A stretch of 18,511 nt of DNA from an uncultured Caryophanales bacterium (lineage in GTDB: Bacteria; Bacillota_I; Bacilli_A; RF39; UBA660), in NCBI GenBank assembly GCA_947302515.1, contig CAMYVT010000023.1, positions 1 through 18,511 on the forward strand, in the 5' to 3' direction. Position 1 is the first letter of the stretch; every line of letters begins with the position of its first letter. Positions 6,243 to 13,429 of the stretch are shown here, in pieces. The notes beneath the pieces were generated by a model. The model had not been told where the DNA came from. It made no database searches and was given only the letters and a program-made list of their open reading frames with translations. Both the position numbers and the translations under genes were made by a program.

Positions 6243-7607
6243 ATGAATGATGAAAAAGTAATAATGAGAGCACAAGAACCAAATGTAAGGAATAAAAACT
6301 TTGAAGAAGTAGAATTGGGTTATACTGAAAAAGAAGCAAAAAAAGAAGCATCTCGTTGTCTTCATTGCAAGATACCTAAATGTGTAGAAGGATGCCCAGT
6401 TAATATAAAGATTCCTGATTTTATTCAAGCAATCAAAGATAATGATATTAAAAAAGCCTATGATATCATAAGTGAAACATCATCTCTTCCAGCAATTTGT
6501 GGAAGAGTATGTCCTCAAGAGAAACAATGTGAAGCACATTGTGTTAAAGGATTAAAGGGTAATGCTATTGCTATAGGTTCACTTGAAAGATATGTAGCAG
6601 ATGAAGCTATAAAAAATAATTTCTGTACAATGGTTAAAGTACCCAAAAATAAAAAGAAAGTTGCAATTGTAGGAAGTGGTCCAGCAGGACTTACTTGTGC
6701 AGGAGATCTTGCAAAAGCAGGATTTGAAGTAACAATATATGAAGTTTTACATAAAGCAGGAGGTGTATTGACTTATGGTATTCCAGAGTTTAGACTTCCA
6801 AAATCAATTGTAGAAAATCAAGTAAAGAGTTTAAAGAAAATGGGAGTAACAATAAGAACTAATGTACCTATAGGAAATGCAATAACATTAGATGAATTAC
6901 AAAAAGATTATGATGCAGTATTTGTAGGCACAGGAGCAGGACTTCCTAAATTTATGGGAATTGAAGGTGAAGATGCTAGTGGAGTGTTTTCAGCAAACGA
7001 AATACTTACAAGAATAAATTTAATGGGAGGATTTAAAAAAGAAGCAAAGACTCCAATTAAACATGCTAAAGTAGCATATGTTATCGGTGGAGGTAATGTT
7101 GCTATGGATGCCGTAAGATCTTTAAAAAGACTAGGAGTAGAAGCCCATATTATGTATAGACGTGGAGAAGATGAATTACCTGCCAGAAAAATGGAAGTAA
7201 ATCATGCTAAAGAAGAAGGAATAGAATTTAATTTACTAGAAAATCCAGTTAAGATAATTGCTGATGAGCAAAACAATGTAACTGGTATGGAAGTAGTAGA
7301 TATGGAATTAACTGAACCTGGAGAAGATGGAAGAAGAAGCGTTAAAGAAAAAGAAGGTTCAAAACACATAGTAAAATGTGATATGGTTGTAATGGCTTTA
7401 GGAACAGGACCAAATCATGAAGCTCTAAAAGGAAGTAATATAGTGTTTACTGATAAGAACTTAATTGAAGTAGATGAAACAGGTACTAAAACATCTTTAG
7501 AAAATGTTTATGCTGGAGGAGATGCAGTTACAGGAGCAGCTACAGTAATACTTGCTATGGAAGCTGGAAAGAAAGCTGCAAAAGCAATAATAGATAATTG
7601 TAAATAA
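6243..7607 (+). CDS. gltA: NADPH-dependent glutamate synthase small-subunit family / NfnB large subunit
   Basis: The 454-residue protein has an N-terminal double [4Fe-4S] domain with C39-x2-C42-x4-C47-x3-C51 and C86-x3-C90-x5-C96-x3-C100. An FAD-binding GSGPAG follows at 144-149, then an NADPH-binding IGGGNVAMDA (281-290) with the NADP-type arginines R306/R307, and a closing FAD motif YAGGDAVTGAATV near 430. This is the length and order of GltA/SudA/NfnB. With the small subunit immediately upstream it most likely forms NfnAB, which couples NADPH, NADH and ferredoxin by flavin-based bifurcation; no large glutamate synthase subunit is in view. The binding site is AAGGGGGTG (6229-6237). The gene is followed at once by a terminator. 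NfnB is the alternative name. Confidence 0.88.
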   Translation: MNDEKVIMRAQEPNVRNKNFEEVELGYTEKEAKKEASRCLHCKIPKCVEGCPVNIKIPDFIQAIKDNDIKKAYDIISETSSLPAICGRVCPQEKQCEAHCVKGLKGNAIAIGSLERYVADEAIKNNFCTMVKVPKNKKKVAIVGSGPAGLTCAGDLAKAGFEVTIYEVLHKAGGVLTYGIPEFRLPKSIVENQVKSLKKMGVTIRTNVPIGNAITLDELQKDYDAVFVGTGAGLPKFMGIEGEDASGVFSANEILTRINLMGGFKKEAKTPIKHAKVAYVIGGGNVAMDAVRSLKRLGVEAHIMYRRGEDELPARKMEVNHAKEEGIEFNLLENPVKIIADEQNNVTGMEVVDMELTEPGEDGRRSVKEKEGSKHIVKCDMVVMALGTGPNHEALKGSNIVFTDKNLIEVDETGTKTSLENVYAGGDAVTGAATVILAMEAGKKAAKAIIDNCK

Positions 7608-7630
7608 AGATTCTTTATGAATCTTTTTTT
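7606..7630 (+). terminator. Terminator of the nfnA-gltA operon
   Basis: Stem AAAGATTC/GAATCTTT (7606-7613 with 7619-7626) begins within the stop codon and ends in a T-run to 7630. Confidence 0.8.
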
Positions 7631-7657
7631 ATACAACTATAATTTTAATTAAAAATA

Positions 7658-7666
7658 TGTTAGAAT
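7658..7666 (+). promoter_or_regulatory. Extended -10 promoter of prfB
   Basis: TGTTAGAAT (TGn plus TAGAAT) lies 31 bases before the ATG at 7698. No clear -35 is seen. The binding site is AAGTGGTGAT at 7685-7694. Confidence 0.4.
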
Positions 7667-7697
7667 ATATATGAAAATATAAATAAGTGGTGATTAA

Positions 7698-8796
7698 ATG
7701 GAAACAAGAGAACAAAAAGAACAATTATTAAAAGACTTAAATATTATAGATAATTTATGGAGGTCACTTTGACATTCCAAGCAAGAATGAAGAAATAAAA
7801 AAATTAGAAAAAGAGACAGAAAATCCAAATTTTTGGAATAATAAGAATGAAGCAGAAGAATTAATAAAGAATATAAATTCATTAAAAGATCTGGTAAATC
7901 AAGTAGAAACAGTAAAAAAAGAAATAGAAGAAAATTTAGATGTATTAAACTTACTAGAATCAGAAACAGATGAAGAATTAATGAATGAAGTAAAAAATAA
8001 TATTAATGATTTAAATACAAAAGTAGATGAATTAAATATTCTTTTATTGTTAAGTGGACCATATGATAAAAATGATTGTATTTTAGAAATACATCCCGGA
8101 GCAGGGGGAACAGAGTCATGTGACTGGGCCAGTATGCTTTATAGAATGTATTTAAGATGGTGTGAAAAGAAAAATTATAAAGTAACACTATTAGATTATC
8201 AAGATGGTGATGAAGCAGGAATTAAAAGTGTATCTATTTTAATAAAAGGACAATATGCTTATGGTTATTTAAAAAACGAAAAAGGAGTACATAGATTAGT
8301 AAGATTATCACCATTTGATTCTAATAATAGAAGACATACATCTTTTGCTTCAGTAGAGATTACTCCAGATATTGATAAAGATGTAGATATAGAAATTGAT
8401 GATAAAGATTTAAAAATTGATGTATATAGATCAACAGGAGCAGGAGGGCAAGGAGTAAATACAACAGATTCTGCTGTAAGAATAACTCATCTACCTACTA
8501 AGATAGTAGTAACTTGTCAAAATGAAAGAAGTCAAATTCAAAACAAAGAACAAGCTCTAAAAGTCTTAAAAAACAAATTATTAATAAGAAAAATAGAGGA
8601 ACAAGAACAAGAATTACAAGGAATAAAAGGAGAACAATCTAATATAGATTTTGGTTCTCAGATAAGAAGTTATGTAATGCATCCATATTCTATGGTTAAA
8701 GATCATAGAACAGAAGTCGAAACAAGTAATGTTTCTAAAGTATTAGATGGAGATATAGATTTATTTATAGAGAGTAATTTAAAAAAGGGGATATAA
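7698..8796 (+). CDS. prfB: Peptide chain release factor 2, made by programmed +1 frameshift
   Basis: RF2 reads UAA and UGA and triggers peptide release on the ribosome. The gene is in two frames: codons 1-24 (7698-7769) end at CTT followed by in-frame TGA (7770-7772). Skipping T7770 continues through GAC at 7771 to the stop at 8796, giving 365 residues, the normal RF2 length. The shift site has every classical part: GGAGG (7759-7763), three bases, then CTT-TGA-C. Low RF2 slows reading of UGA and favours the shift, so the gene is autoregulated. The stop-recognition tripeptide SPF is at 204-206 and the catalytic GGQ at 249-251. An ATG at 7981 is internal and not the true start. The first YitT gene follows one base after the stop. 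Confidence 0.95.
7759..7773 (+). promoter_or_regulatory. prfB +1 frameshift element
   Basis: GGAGG-TCA-CTT-TGA-C holds an internal Shine-Dalgarno three bases upstream of the slippery CTT and an in-frame UGA followed by C. The spacing is the same as in E. coli prfB. It makes RF2 synthesis sensitive to RF2 level. Confidence 0.92.
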
Positions 8797-8797
8797 A

Positions 8798-9679
8798 ATG
8801 AATAGTTTTTCTAAATTGAAAAATATTCAGACTAATAGTAGTCTAAAAACTAAAAAAAATTGGAAAAGATATTGCCAATTCTTTTTAGGCTGCCTAATTG
8901 TAGCCCTTTCTTATAATATTTTTATTGCTTCAAATGATTTAGTTCCAGGAGGAGTAGGAGGAATAGCAGTTATTATTAATAATCTGTTTGGAGTAGATAA
9001 TGCATTAGTTATCTTAGTACTAAATATATTTTTACTTATACTTAGTTTAATTCTCTTAGGAAAAGAATCAACAAAATCTACTTTGTTAGGTTCAGTATTA
9101 TTTCCAATATTAGTAAGGTTAACAGAACATGCAAATGTATGGATACAATTTGATACTTCAAAAATATTATTAATGGCAATTGTCGGAGGTATAGCTTTTG
9201 GTACAGGTGCTGGATTAATATTTAAAGCAGGATTTACTACTGGAGGAACAGATATTATTAATCAGATAATATCTAAATATGGAAAAATAAGTATGGGTAA
9301 AAGTATGCTAATAAGTGATGGTTTAATAGTTTTATGCTCAGGCTTATTTTTTGGCGCAACAAGTATGTTATATTCATTACTAATACTAAATATGATTAGT
9401 ATGATGTCAGATAAAATAATATTAGGAATATCTAGTAATAAAATGATTTATATAATAACTACAAGAGAGCAAGAAATAAAAGATTTTATAATAAATGATA
9501 TGCATCATGGAGCAACAATATATAAAGCAAAAGGTGGTATAGATCAGAAACTAAAAAAAGTAATAATGACTGTAATCCCAACGAAAAGAGTATATGAATT
9601 AACTGATGGAATTGAAAGAATAGATAAACAAGCATTCTATACAATAACAGATTCCTATGAATTATATGGAGGTGAGTAA
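8798..9679 (+). CDS. YitT family membrane protein (first of two)
   Basis: The 293-residue protein has five to six membrane helices (about 24-230) and a soluble C-terminal domain (about 208-290, DUF2179-like). Family marks include SNDLVPGGVGGIAVIINNLFG (45-65), GAGLIFKAGFTTGGTDII (136-153) and a late 'GGID-K-KKVIMTVIPT' stretch. YitT proteins are common in Firmicutes and their transport role is not settled. Start ATG 8798 is one base after the prfB stop, with AAAAAGGGGAT inside prfB as binding site, so translation is probably coupled to prfB. The second paralog begins one base after its stop. Confidence 0.88.
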   Translation: MNSFSKLKNIQTNSSLKTKKNWKRYCQFFLGCLIVALSYNIFIASNDLVPGGVGGIAVIINNLFGVDNALVILVLNIFLLILSLILLGKESTKSTLLGSVLFPILVRLTEHANVWIQFDTSKILLMAIVGGIAFGTGAGLIFKAGFTTGGTDIINQIISKYGKISMGKSMLISDGLIVLCSGLFFGATSMLYSLLILNMISMMSDKIILGISSNKMIYIITTREQEIKDFIINDMHHGATIYKAKGGIDQKLKKVIMTVIPTKRVYELTDGIERIDKQAFYTITDSYELYGGE

Positions 9680-9680
9680 A

Positions 9681-10535
9681 ATGGAAGAAATATTAGACAA
9701 AGTAAACAGAAAAAAACAAGCATCAAGAATAGCAATATTATTAGTATCTTTATTATTAAGTGCGGTAATATATAATATATTCCTTTTACCACTAAACTTA
9801 GTAGTTGGAGGTGCAAATGGTGTTGCTACTATTACTTATGCGGCATATGGTTTAAATCCAGCTCTAATAATATTCTTACTATCAGTAGCCTGTTTAGTAA
9901 TTAGTTTTATGTATTTAGGATTAGAAAAGACAATGACTACAATAGCAGCTACTATAATGTATCCATTATTTGTAGAATTAACTTCACCACTCCAACAATT
10001 TGCTCCAACAGATGCAGATACACTATTAGTAGTTATATTTGCTGGAGTATTAGGTGGTATAGCGAGTGGATTAATCTATAAGACAGGGTATAATAATGGA
10101 GGATTCTCAATTATAGCACAGACCCTATACGAGAAAAAGAAAATATCAATTTCTACTGCCAATCTATTCATAAATGGATCAATTGTTGTATTAGGAGCAT
10201 TTGTTTTTGGAGCAAACAATGCTTTATACGCAATAATATATTTATATATTACAAGTATTGTAACAGATAAAGTATTATTAGGTATTTCTAATAATAAAGC
10301 ATTTTATATAATTACGGATAAAGAAGAAGAAGTAAATGATTATATTATGAGAACTCTAAATCATAGTGTTACAGTCTTTGATGTTAAAGGAGGATTCATG
10401 GAAGAAAAAAGAAGAGTTCTTTTAACAATAATTCCTTCTAGAGAGTATTATCGAGTAACAGAAGGAATTAAGGAAATTGATAACGATGTTTTCTTTGTAG
10501 TAACAGATTCATATCAAGTAAAAGGTGCAAAATAA
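9681..10535 (+). CDS. YitT family membrane protein (second of two)
   Basis: The 284-residue protein is a paralog of its neighbour: the same membrane layout and C-terminal domain, with LPLNLVVGGANGVATITYAAYG, GLIYKTGYNNGGFSII and a 'GGFMEEKRRVLLTIIPSREYY' segment in matching places. The start is ATG 9681: GGAGGTGA (9668-9675) lies five bases upstream. An in-frame ATG at 9657, inside the preceding gene, has no such site. The stop of gene one (9677-9679) and this ATG are one base apart, indicating coupled translation and a tandem duplication. Whether the two form a heteromer is not known. Confidence 0.86.
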   Translation: MEEILDKVNRKKQASRIAILLVSLLLSAVIYNIFLLPLNLVVGGANGVATITYAAYGLNPALIIFLLSVACLVISFMYLGLEKTMTTIAATIMYPLFVELTSPLQQFAPTDADTLLVVIFAGVLGGIASGLIYKTGYNNGGFSIIAQTLYEKKKISISTANLFINGSIVVLGAFVFGANNALYAIIYLYITSIVTDKVLLGISNNKAFYIITDKEEEVNDYIMRTLNHSVTVFDVKGGFMEEKRRVLLTIIPSREYYRVTEGIKEIDNDVFFVVTDSYQVKGAK

Positions 10536-10543
10536 TGACAAAT

Positions 10544-10574
10544 AAGGGTAAAGTCTTATGACTTCCCTTTTTTT
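10544..10574 (+). terminator. Terminator of the prfB-yitT-yitT unit
   Basis: A two-part stem AAGGG/CCCTT (10544-10548 with 10565-10569) and AAGTC/GACTT (10551-10555 with 10560-10564), with a TA bulge, precedes a run of T to 10574. Confidence 0.75.
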
Positions 10575-10587
10575 GACCATAAATTCA

Positions 10588-10596
10588 TGATATAAT
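10588..10596 (+). promoter_or_regulatory. Extended -10 promoter of the ftsEX operon
   Basis: A perfect TGATATAAT (10588-10596) lies 28 bases before the ftsE start. TTGACC (10573-10578) is too close (12 bases) to be its -35. Confidence 0.6.
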
Positions 10597-10624
10597 TAAA
10601 TATGCTAAGGTGGTGATTAAATAG

Positions 10625-11323
10625 ATGGATTTAATAAGAATTAAAAACGTAGAAAAAAAATACAAGAATGGTGTACAAGCCATCTATGACTTAAATTTAG
10701 CAATAGAAAAAGGATCATTTGTCTTTGTAATTGGTGGATCAGGAAGTGGTAAATCAACTTTAATAAAGATGTTATATCGTGAAGAAAAACCAACTAAAGG
10801 ACAGGTTATAGTAGGTGGACTTGATGTTGCAAAGCTAAAAAATAAAAAAGTATATAAATTAAGAAGAAAATTAGGAATAGTATTCCAAGATTATAGATTA
10901 TTACCAAAATTAACGGTATTTGAAAATGTTGCTTTTGCTCTAGAATGTTTAGGAGAAAAGAAAACAATAATAAGACAAAAAGTATTAAAGGCATTAGAAG
11001 ATGTTGGATTAAAGAATAAAGTACATAGTTATCCAGATCAATTATCAGGAGGAGAACAACAAAGAGTAGCTATTGCCAGAGCAATAGTAAATGATCCAAA
11101 ATTATTACTATGTGATGAACCAACAGGAAACTTAGATCCAGAAAAAAGTATGGAAATAATGCAAGTATTAGAGGATATTAATAAAAATAGAGGAACTACA
11201 ATTATTATGGCAACACATGATAAAGAGATAGTAAATAAAATGAAAAAACAAGTTATTACCTTGAAAGATGGACATCTAGTAAATAACAAGAAGAAAGGAA
11301 GGTATTTAGATGAAGCTATTTAG
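10625..11323 (+). CDS. ftsE: Cell-division ABC transporter ATPase FtsE
   Basis: The 232-residue ATPase has Walker A GGSGSGKST (37-45), Q-loop FQDYRLL (87-93), signature LSGGEQQ (140-146), Walker B LLLCDEPTGNLD (160-171) and the switch His in ATHD (H198). 'DYRLLPKLTVFENV' is typical of FtsE. It binds FtsX at the cytoplasmic face; ATP turnover drives a conformational change that activates a cell-wall hydrolase outside rather than moving a solute. Start ATG 10625 has AAGGTGGTGAT (10608-10618) upstream. The end overlaps the ftsX start by 14 bases. A C-terminal lysine-rich tail follows the nucleotide-binding core. Confidence 0.95.
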   Translation: MDLIRIKNVEKKYKNGVQAIYDLNLAIEKGSFVFVIGGSGSGKSTLIKMLYREEKPTKGQVIVGGLDVAKLKNKKVYKLRRKLGIVFQDYRLLPKLTVFENVAFALECLGEKKTIIRQKVLKALEDVGLKNKVHSYPDQLSGGEQQRVAIARAIVNDPKLLLCDEPTGNLDPEKSMEIMQVLEDINKNRGTTIIMATHDKEIVNKMKKQVITLKDGHLVNNKKKGRYLDEAI

Positions 11324-12209
11324 AATGTTAGGTAGAAGCATTAGAGATGCTTTCAAAAGTGTAATAAGAAATTTCAGCTTATCTCTAGCCTCAATATCAT
11401 GTATAACAATAACTCTAATAATTGTAGCAGTTGCAATCATTGCAACATATAATGTACAAAACTTCACTTCTGAAATAGAAAGAGATATGACAATAGTTGT
11501 ATTCTTAGACAATGCAACTACAGAAGAAGAAGCACAAGAAGTAGAAGAAACAATTAAAAATATGGACAATGTAAGTGAATATGTATTTCAAACAAAACAA
11601 CAAGTAAAAGAAAAAATGCAAAAAGAATCAGATGTATTCAATACAGTACTTGAAAACTTTGATGATGAAAGTAGTCCATTAAAAGATACTTTCCAAGTAA
11701 AAGTTAAAGAAATAGAGCAGATTAAAGGAACTGCAAAAGCTATAGAAAAAATTGATCATGTATCAGTAGTAAGATATGGAGAAGGAATGGTAGATAAAAT
11801 GGTATCAGCATTCTCTTCAATAGAAAAAGTAACTTATGGTATAGTAATTGCTTTAATCTTAGTAACAATATTCTTAATTATAAATACAATTAAATTAACA
11901 ATCTCAGCAAGAAAGAAAGAAATAGGAATAATGAGATTAGTAGGAGCTAGTAACTTTACTATTAAAACACCATTCATTATAGAAGGAATGGTATTAGGAA
12001 TGTTTGGTTCAATAGTTCCAATATTAATTACAACATTTGGTTATGTAGCATTCTATGATCATTTTGATGGTTATTTGTATTCTGAATTAATAAAACTAAT
12101 ACCACCAGAACCATTTATCTATCAAGTATCAGCAATTGTTTTAGGAGTAGGTATATTAGTAGGTATGATTGGTAGTGCTGGGGCTGTAAGAAAGTATTTA
12201 AAAGTATGA
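11310..12209 (+). CDS. ftsX: Cell-division permease-like protein FtsX
   Basis: The 299-residue protein has one N-terminal membrane helix (about 24-46), an extracellular domain of about 125 residues rich in Glu and Lys, and three C-terminal helices (about 172-195, 218-245 and 268-290). This is the standard FtsX/MacB-like fold. The cytoplasmic loop ISARKKEIGIMRLVGASN (about 197-214) is the coupling site for FtsE. The extracellular domain should bind the coiled coil of the hydrolase encoded next. The start ATG 11310 lies inside ftsE, with AAGGAAGG as binding site. The TGA stop overlaps the next ATG (ATGA), so all three are translationally coupled. Confidence 0.95.
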   Translation: MKLFRMLGRSIRDAFKSVIRNFSLSLASISCITITLIIVAVAIIATYNVQNFTSEIERDMTIVVFLDNATTEEEAQEVEETIKNMDNVSEYVFQTKQQVKEKMQKESDVFNTVLENFDDESSPLKDTFQVKVKEIEQIKGTAKAIEKIDHVSVVRYGEGMVDKMVSAFSSIEKVTYGIVIALILVTIFLIINTIKLTISARKKEIGIMRLVGASNFTIKTPFIIEGMVLGMFGSIVPILITTFGYVAFYDHFDGYLYSELIKLIPPEPFIYQVSAIVLGVGILVGMIGSAGAVRKYLKV

Positions 12210-13345
12210 GAAAGATAAAAGTAGTAATAATAATCCTATTAGTAGTATTAGCAGGAAATATAATAGCTCCTAAACAAGTTAATGCAACTACATTAAGAGA
12301 ATATAAAGAGCTATTAGAAAAATATAAAAATGATTTAGATAGTACAAATAATCAAATATATGTAAGTAGACAAGAATTAGAACAAATTCAAAATAAAATA
12401 ACAGAAACAGAAACACAAATAAGAGAAGCAGAAGAAGAAATAACAAGACTAGAAGAAGAAATAAAAAAGAATAATGAAGAAATAGCTAAAAAGAAAGAAG
12501 AATCAAAAGCATTAATAGAATATTATCAAATATCTAATGGAGAAAATATTTATCTAGAATATGCTTTTGGAGCAAGTGATATTACTGATATGATCTATCG
12601 TATGTCTATTGTAGAACAATTAACAGATTATAATGACAGAGTAATGAAAGAATTAAAAGAATTAATAAGACAAAATCAAGAAAGACAAAAGGAATTAGAA
12701 CAGAAAAAGATAGAACTAGGAGATTTACAAAAAGAACTTGAATCACAAGCTCAAAAAGTAAAAGGAAATATTACTAGTATGGAAGGATCAATTCCAGACT
12801 TAAGAAATCAATTATCAAATTATCAAAATCGTGTAGCTTATTATGAAAGAATAGGCTGTGGATTAGATGATGTAATTGGAGTAGACTGTGATAGAGGAAA
12901 TAATGCATATGGTTTCGTCTTCCCATTAAATGGAAGTTATTGGACATCAACCGGCTTCTATTGGAATGGATCAAGTGGACATAAAGGATTAGATTTTGCA
13001 CAAGGCTGTGGTAACCCAGTTAAAGCAGTTGCTAATGGTAGAGTTTATTACGTAGGAAGTAATAAAGATATTTATGGAGCAAAGATGATTCTTATTGTTC
13101 ATAATTATAATGGTAGAAAAGTATTCTCACAATATACCCATTTATCTGGATATGCTGTATCTGAAAATCAGGATGTAGCCGCAGGACAAGTAATTGGATA
13201 TGTAGGTTCAACAGGATGGTCAACAGGATGTCACTTACATTTAGAAATGTCTGTAGATATGGGTTGGGATTATAACTGGCCTGGAAATTATTGGACATAT
13301 ACTCAATATATTATTAATCCATATGAATATATTCCTAGAGGATAA
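12206..13345 (+). CDS. Secreted coiled-coil M23 (LytM) peptidoglycan hydrolase, EnvC/PcsB-like partner of FtsEX
   Basis: The 379-residue protein has a signal peptide (about 1-27, cleavage after VNA), a long Glu/Lys/Gln-rich coiled coil (about 30-215), and a C-terminal M23 domain. The zinc site is complete: H259 and D263 in HKGLDFAQG, and H343-x-H345 in CHLHLEM, so unlike E. coli EnvC it should be an active endopeptidase. The coiled coil would be held inactive and released through FtsX. PcsB of streptococci has the same FtsX-dependent logic but a CHAP domain; the M23 form resembles the peptidase partners in other Bacilli. Start is ATG 12206 within the ATGA overlap with ftsX. Confidence 0.9.
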   Translation: MRKIKVVIIILLVVLAGNIIAPKQVNATTLREYKELLEKYKNDLDSTNNQIYVSRQELEQIQNKITETETQIREAEEEITRLEEEIKKNNEEIAKKKEESKALIEYYQISNGENIYLEYAFGASDITDMIYRMSIVEQLTDYNDRVMKELKELIRQNQERQKELEQKKIELGDLQKELESQAQKVKGNITSMEGSIPDLRNQLSNYQNRVAYYERIGCGLDDVIGVDCDRGNNAYGFVFPLNGSYWTSTGFYWNGSSGHKGLDFAQGCGNPVKAVANGRVYYVGSNKDIYGAKMILIVHNYNGRKVFSQYTHLSGYAVSENQDVAAGQVIGYVGSTGWSTGCHLHLEMSVDMGWDYNWPGNYWTYTQYIINPYEYIPRG

Positions 13346-13369
13346 AAAAGCAAGATAACTTGCTTTTTT
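13345..13369 (+). terminator. Terminator of the ftsEX-hydrolase operon
   Basis: A 10-bp stem AAAAAGCAAG/CTTGCTTTTT (13345-13354 with 13359-13368) with an ATAA loop starts at the last base of the stop codon and ends in T-rich sequence. Confidence 0.85.
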
Positions 13370-13375
13370 CTTTTG

Positions 13376-13404
13376 TTGTTGAATAATAAAAAATGTGATA
13401 AAAT
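13376..13404 (+). promoter_or_regulatory. Promoter of the Hint-domain protein gene
   Basis: TTGTTG (13376-13381) and TAAAAT (13399-13404) are 17 bases apart, with TG ahead of the -10 (TGATAAAAT). Binding site ATAGGAGGA (13417-13425) follows. Confidence 0.6.
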
Positions 13405-13429
13405 TAAAATGTAATAATAGGAGGACTCT

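Noticed and set aside
7981..8796. prfB starting at the ATG at 7981
   Set aside because: This would remove the N-terminal domain. The upstream frame, the shift site and a binding site at 7685-7694 give a full-length RF2.
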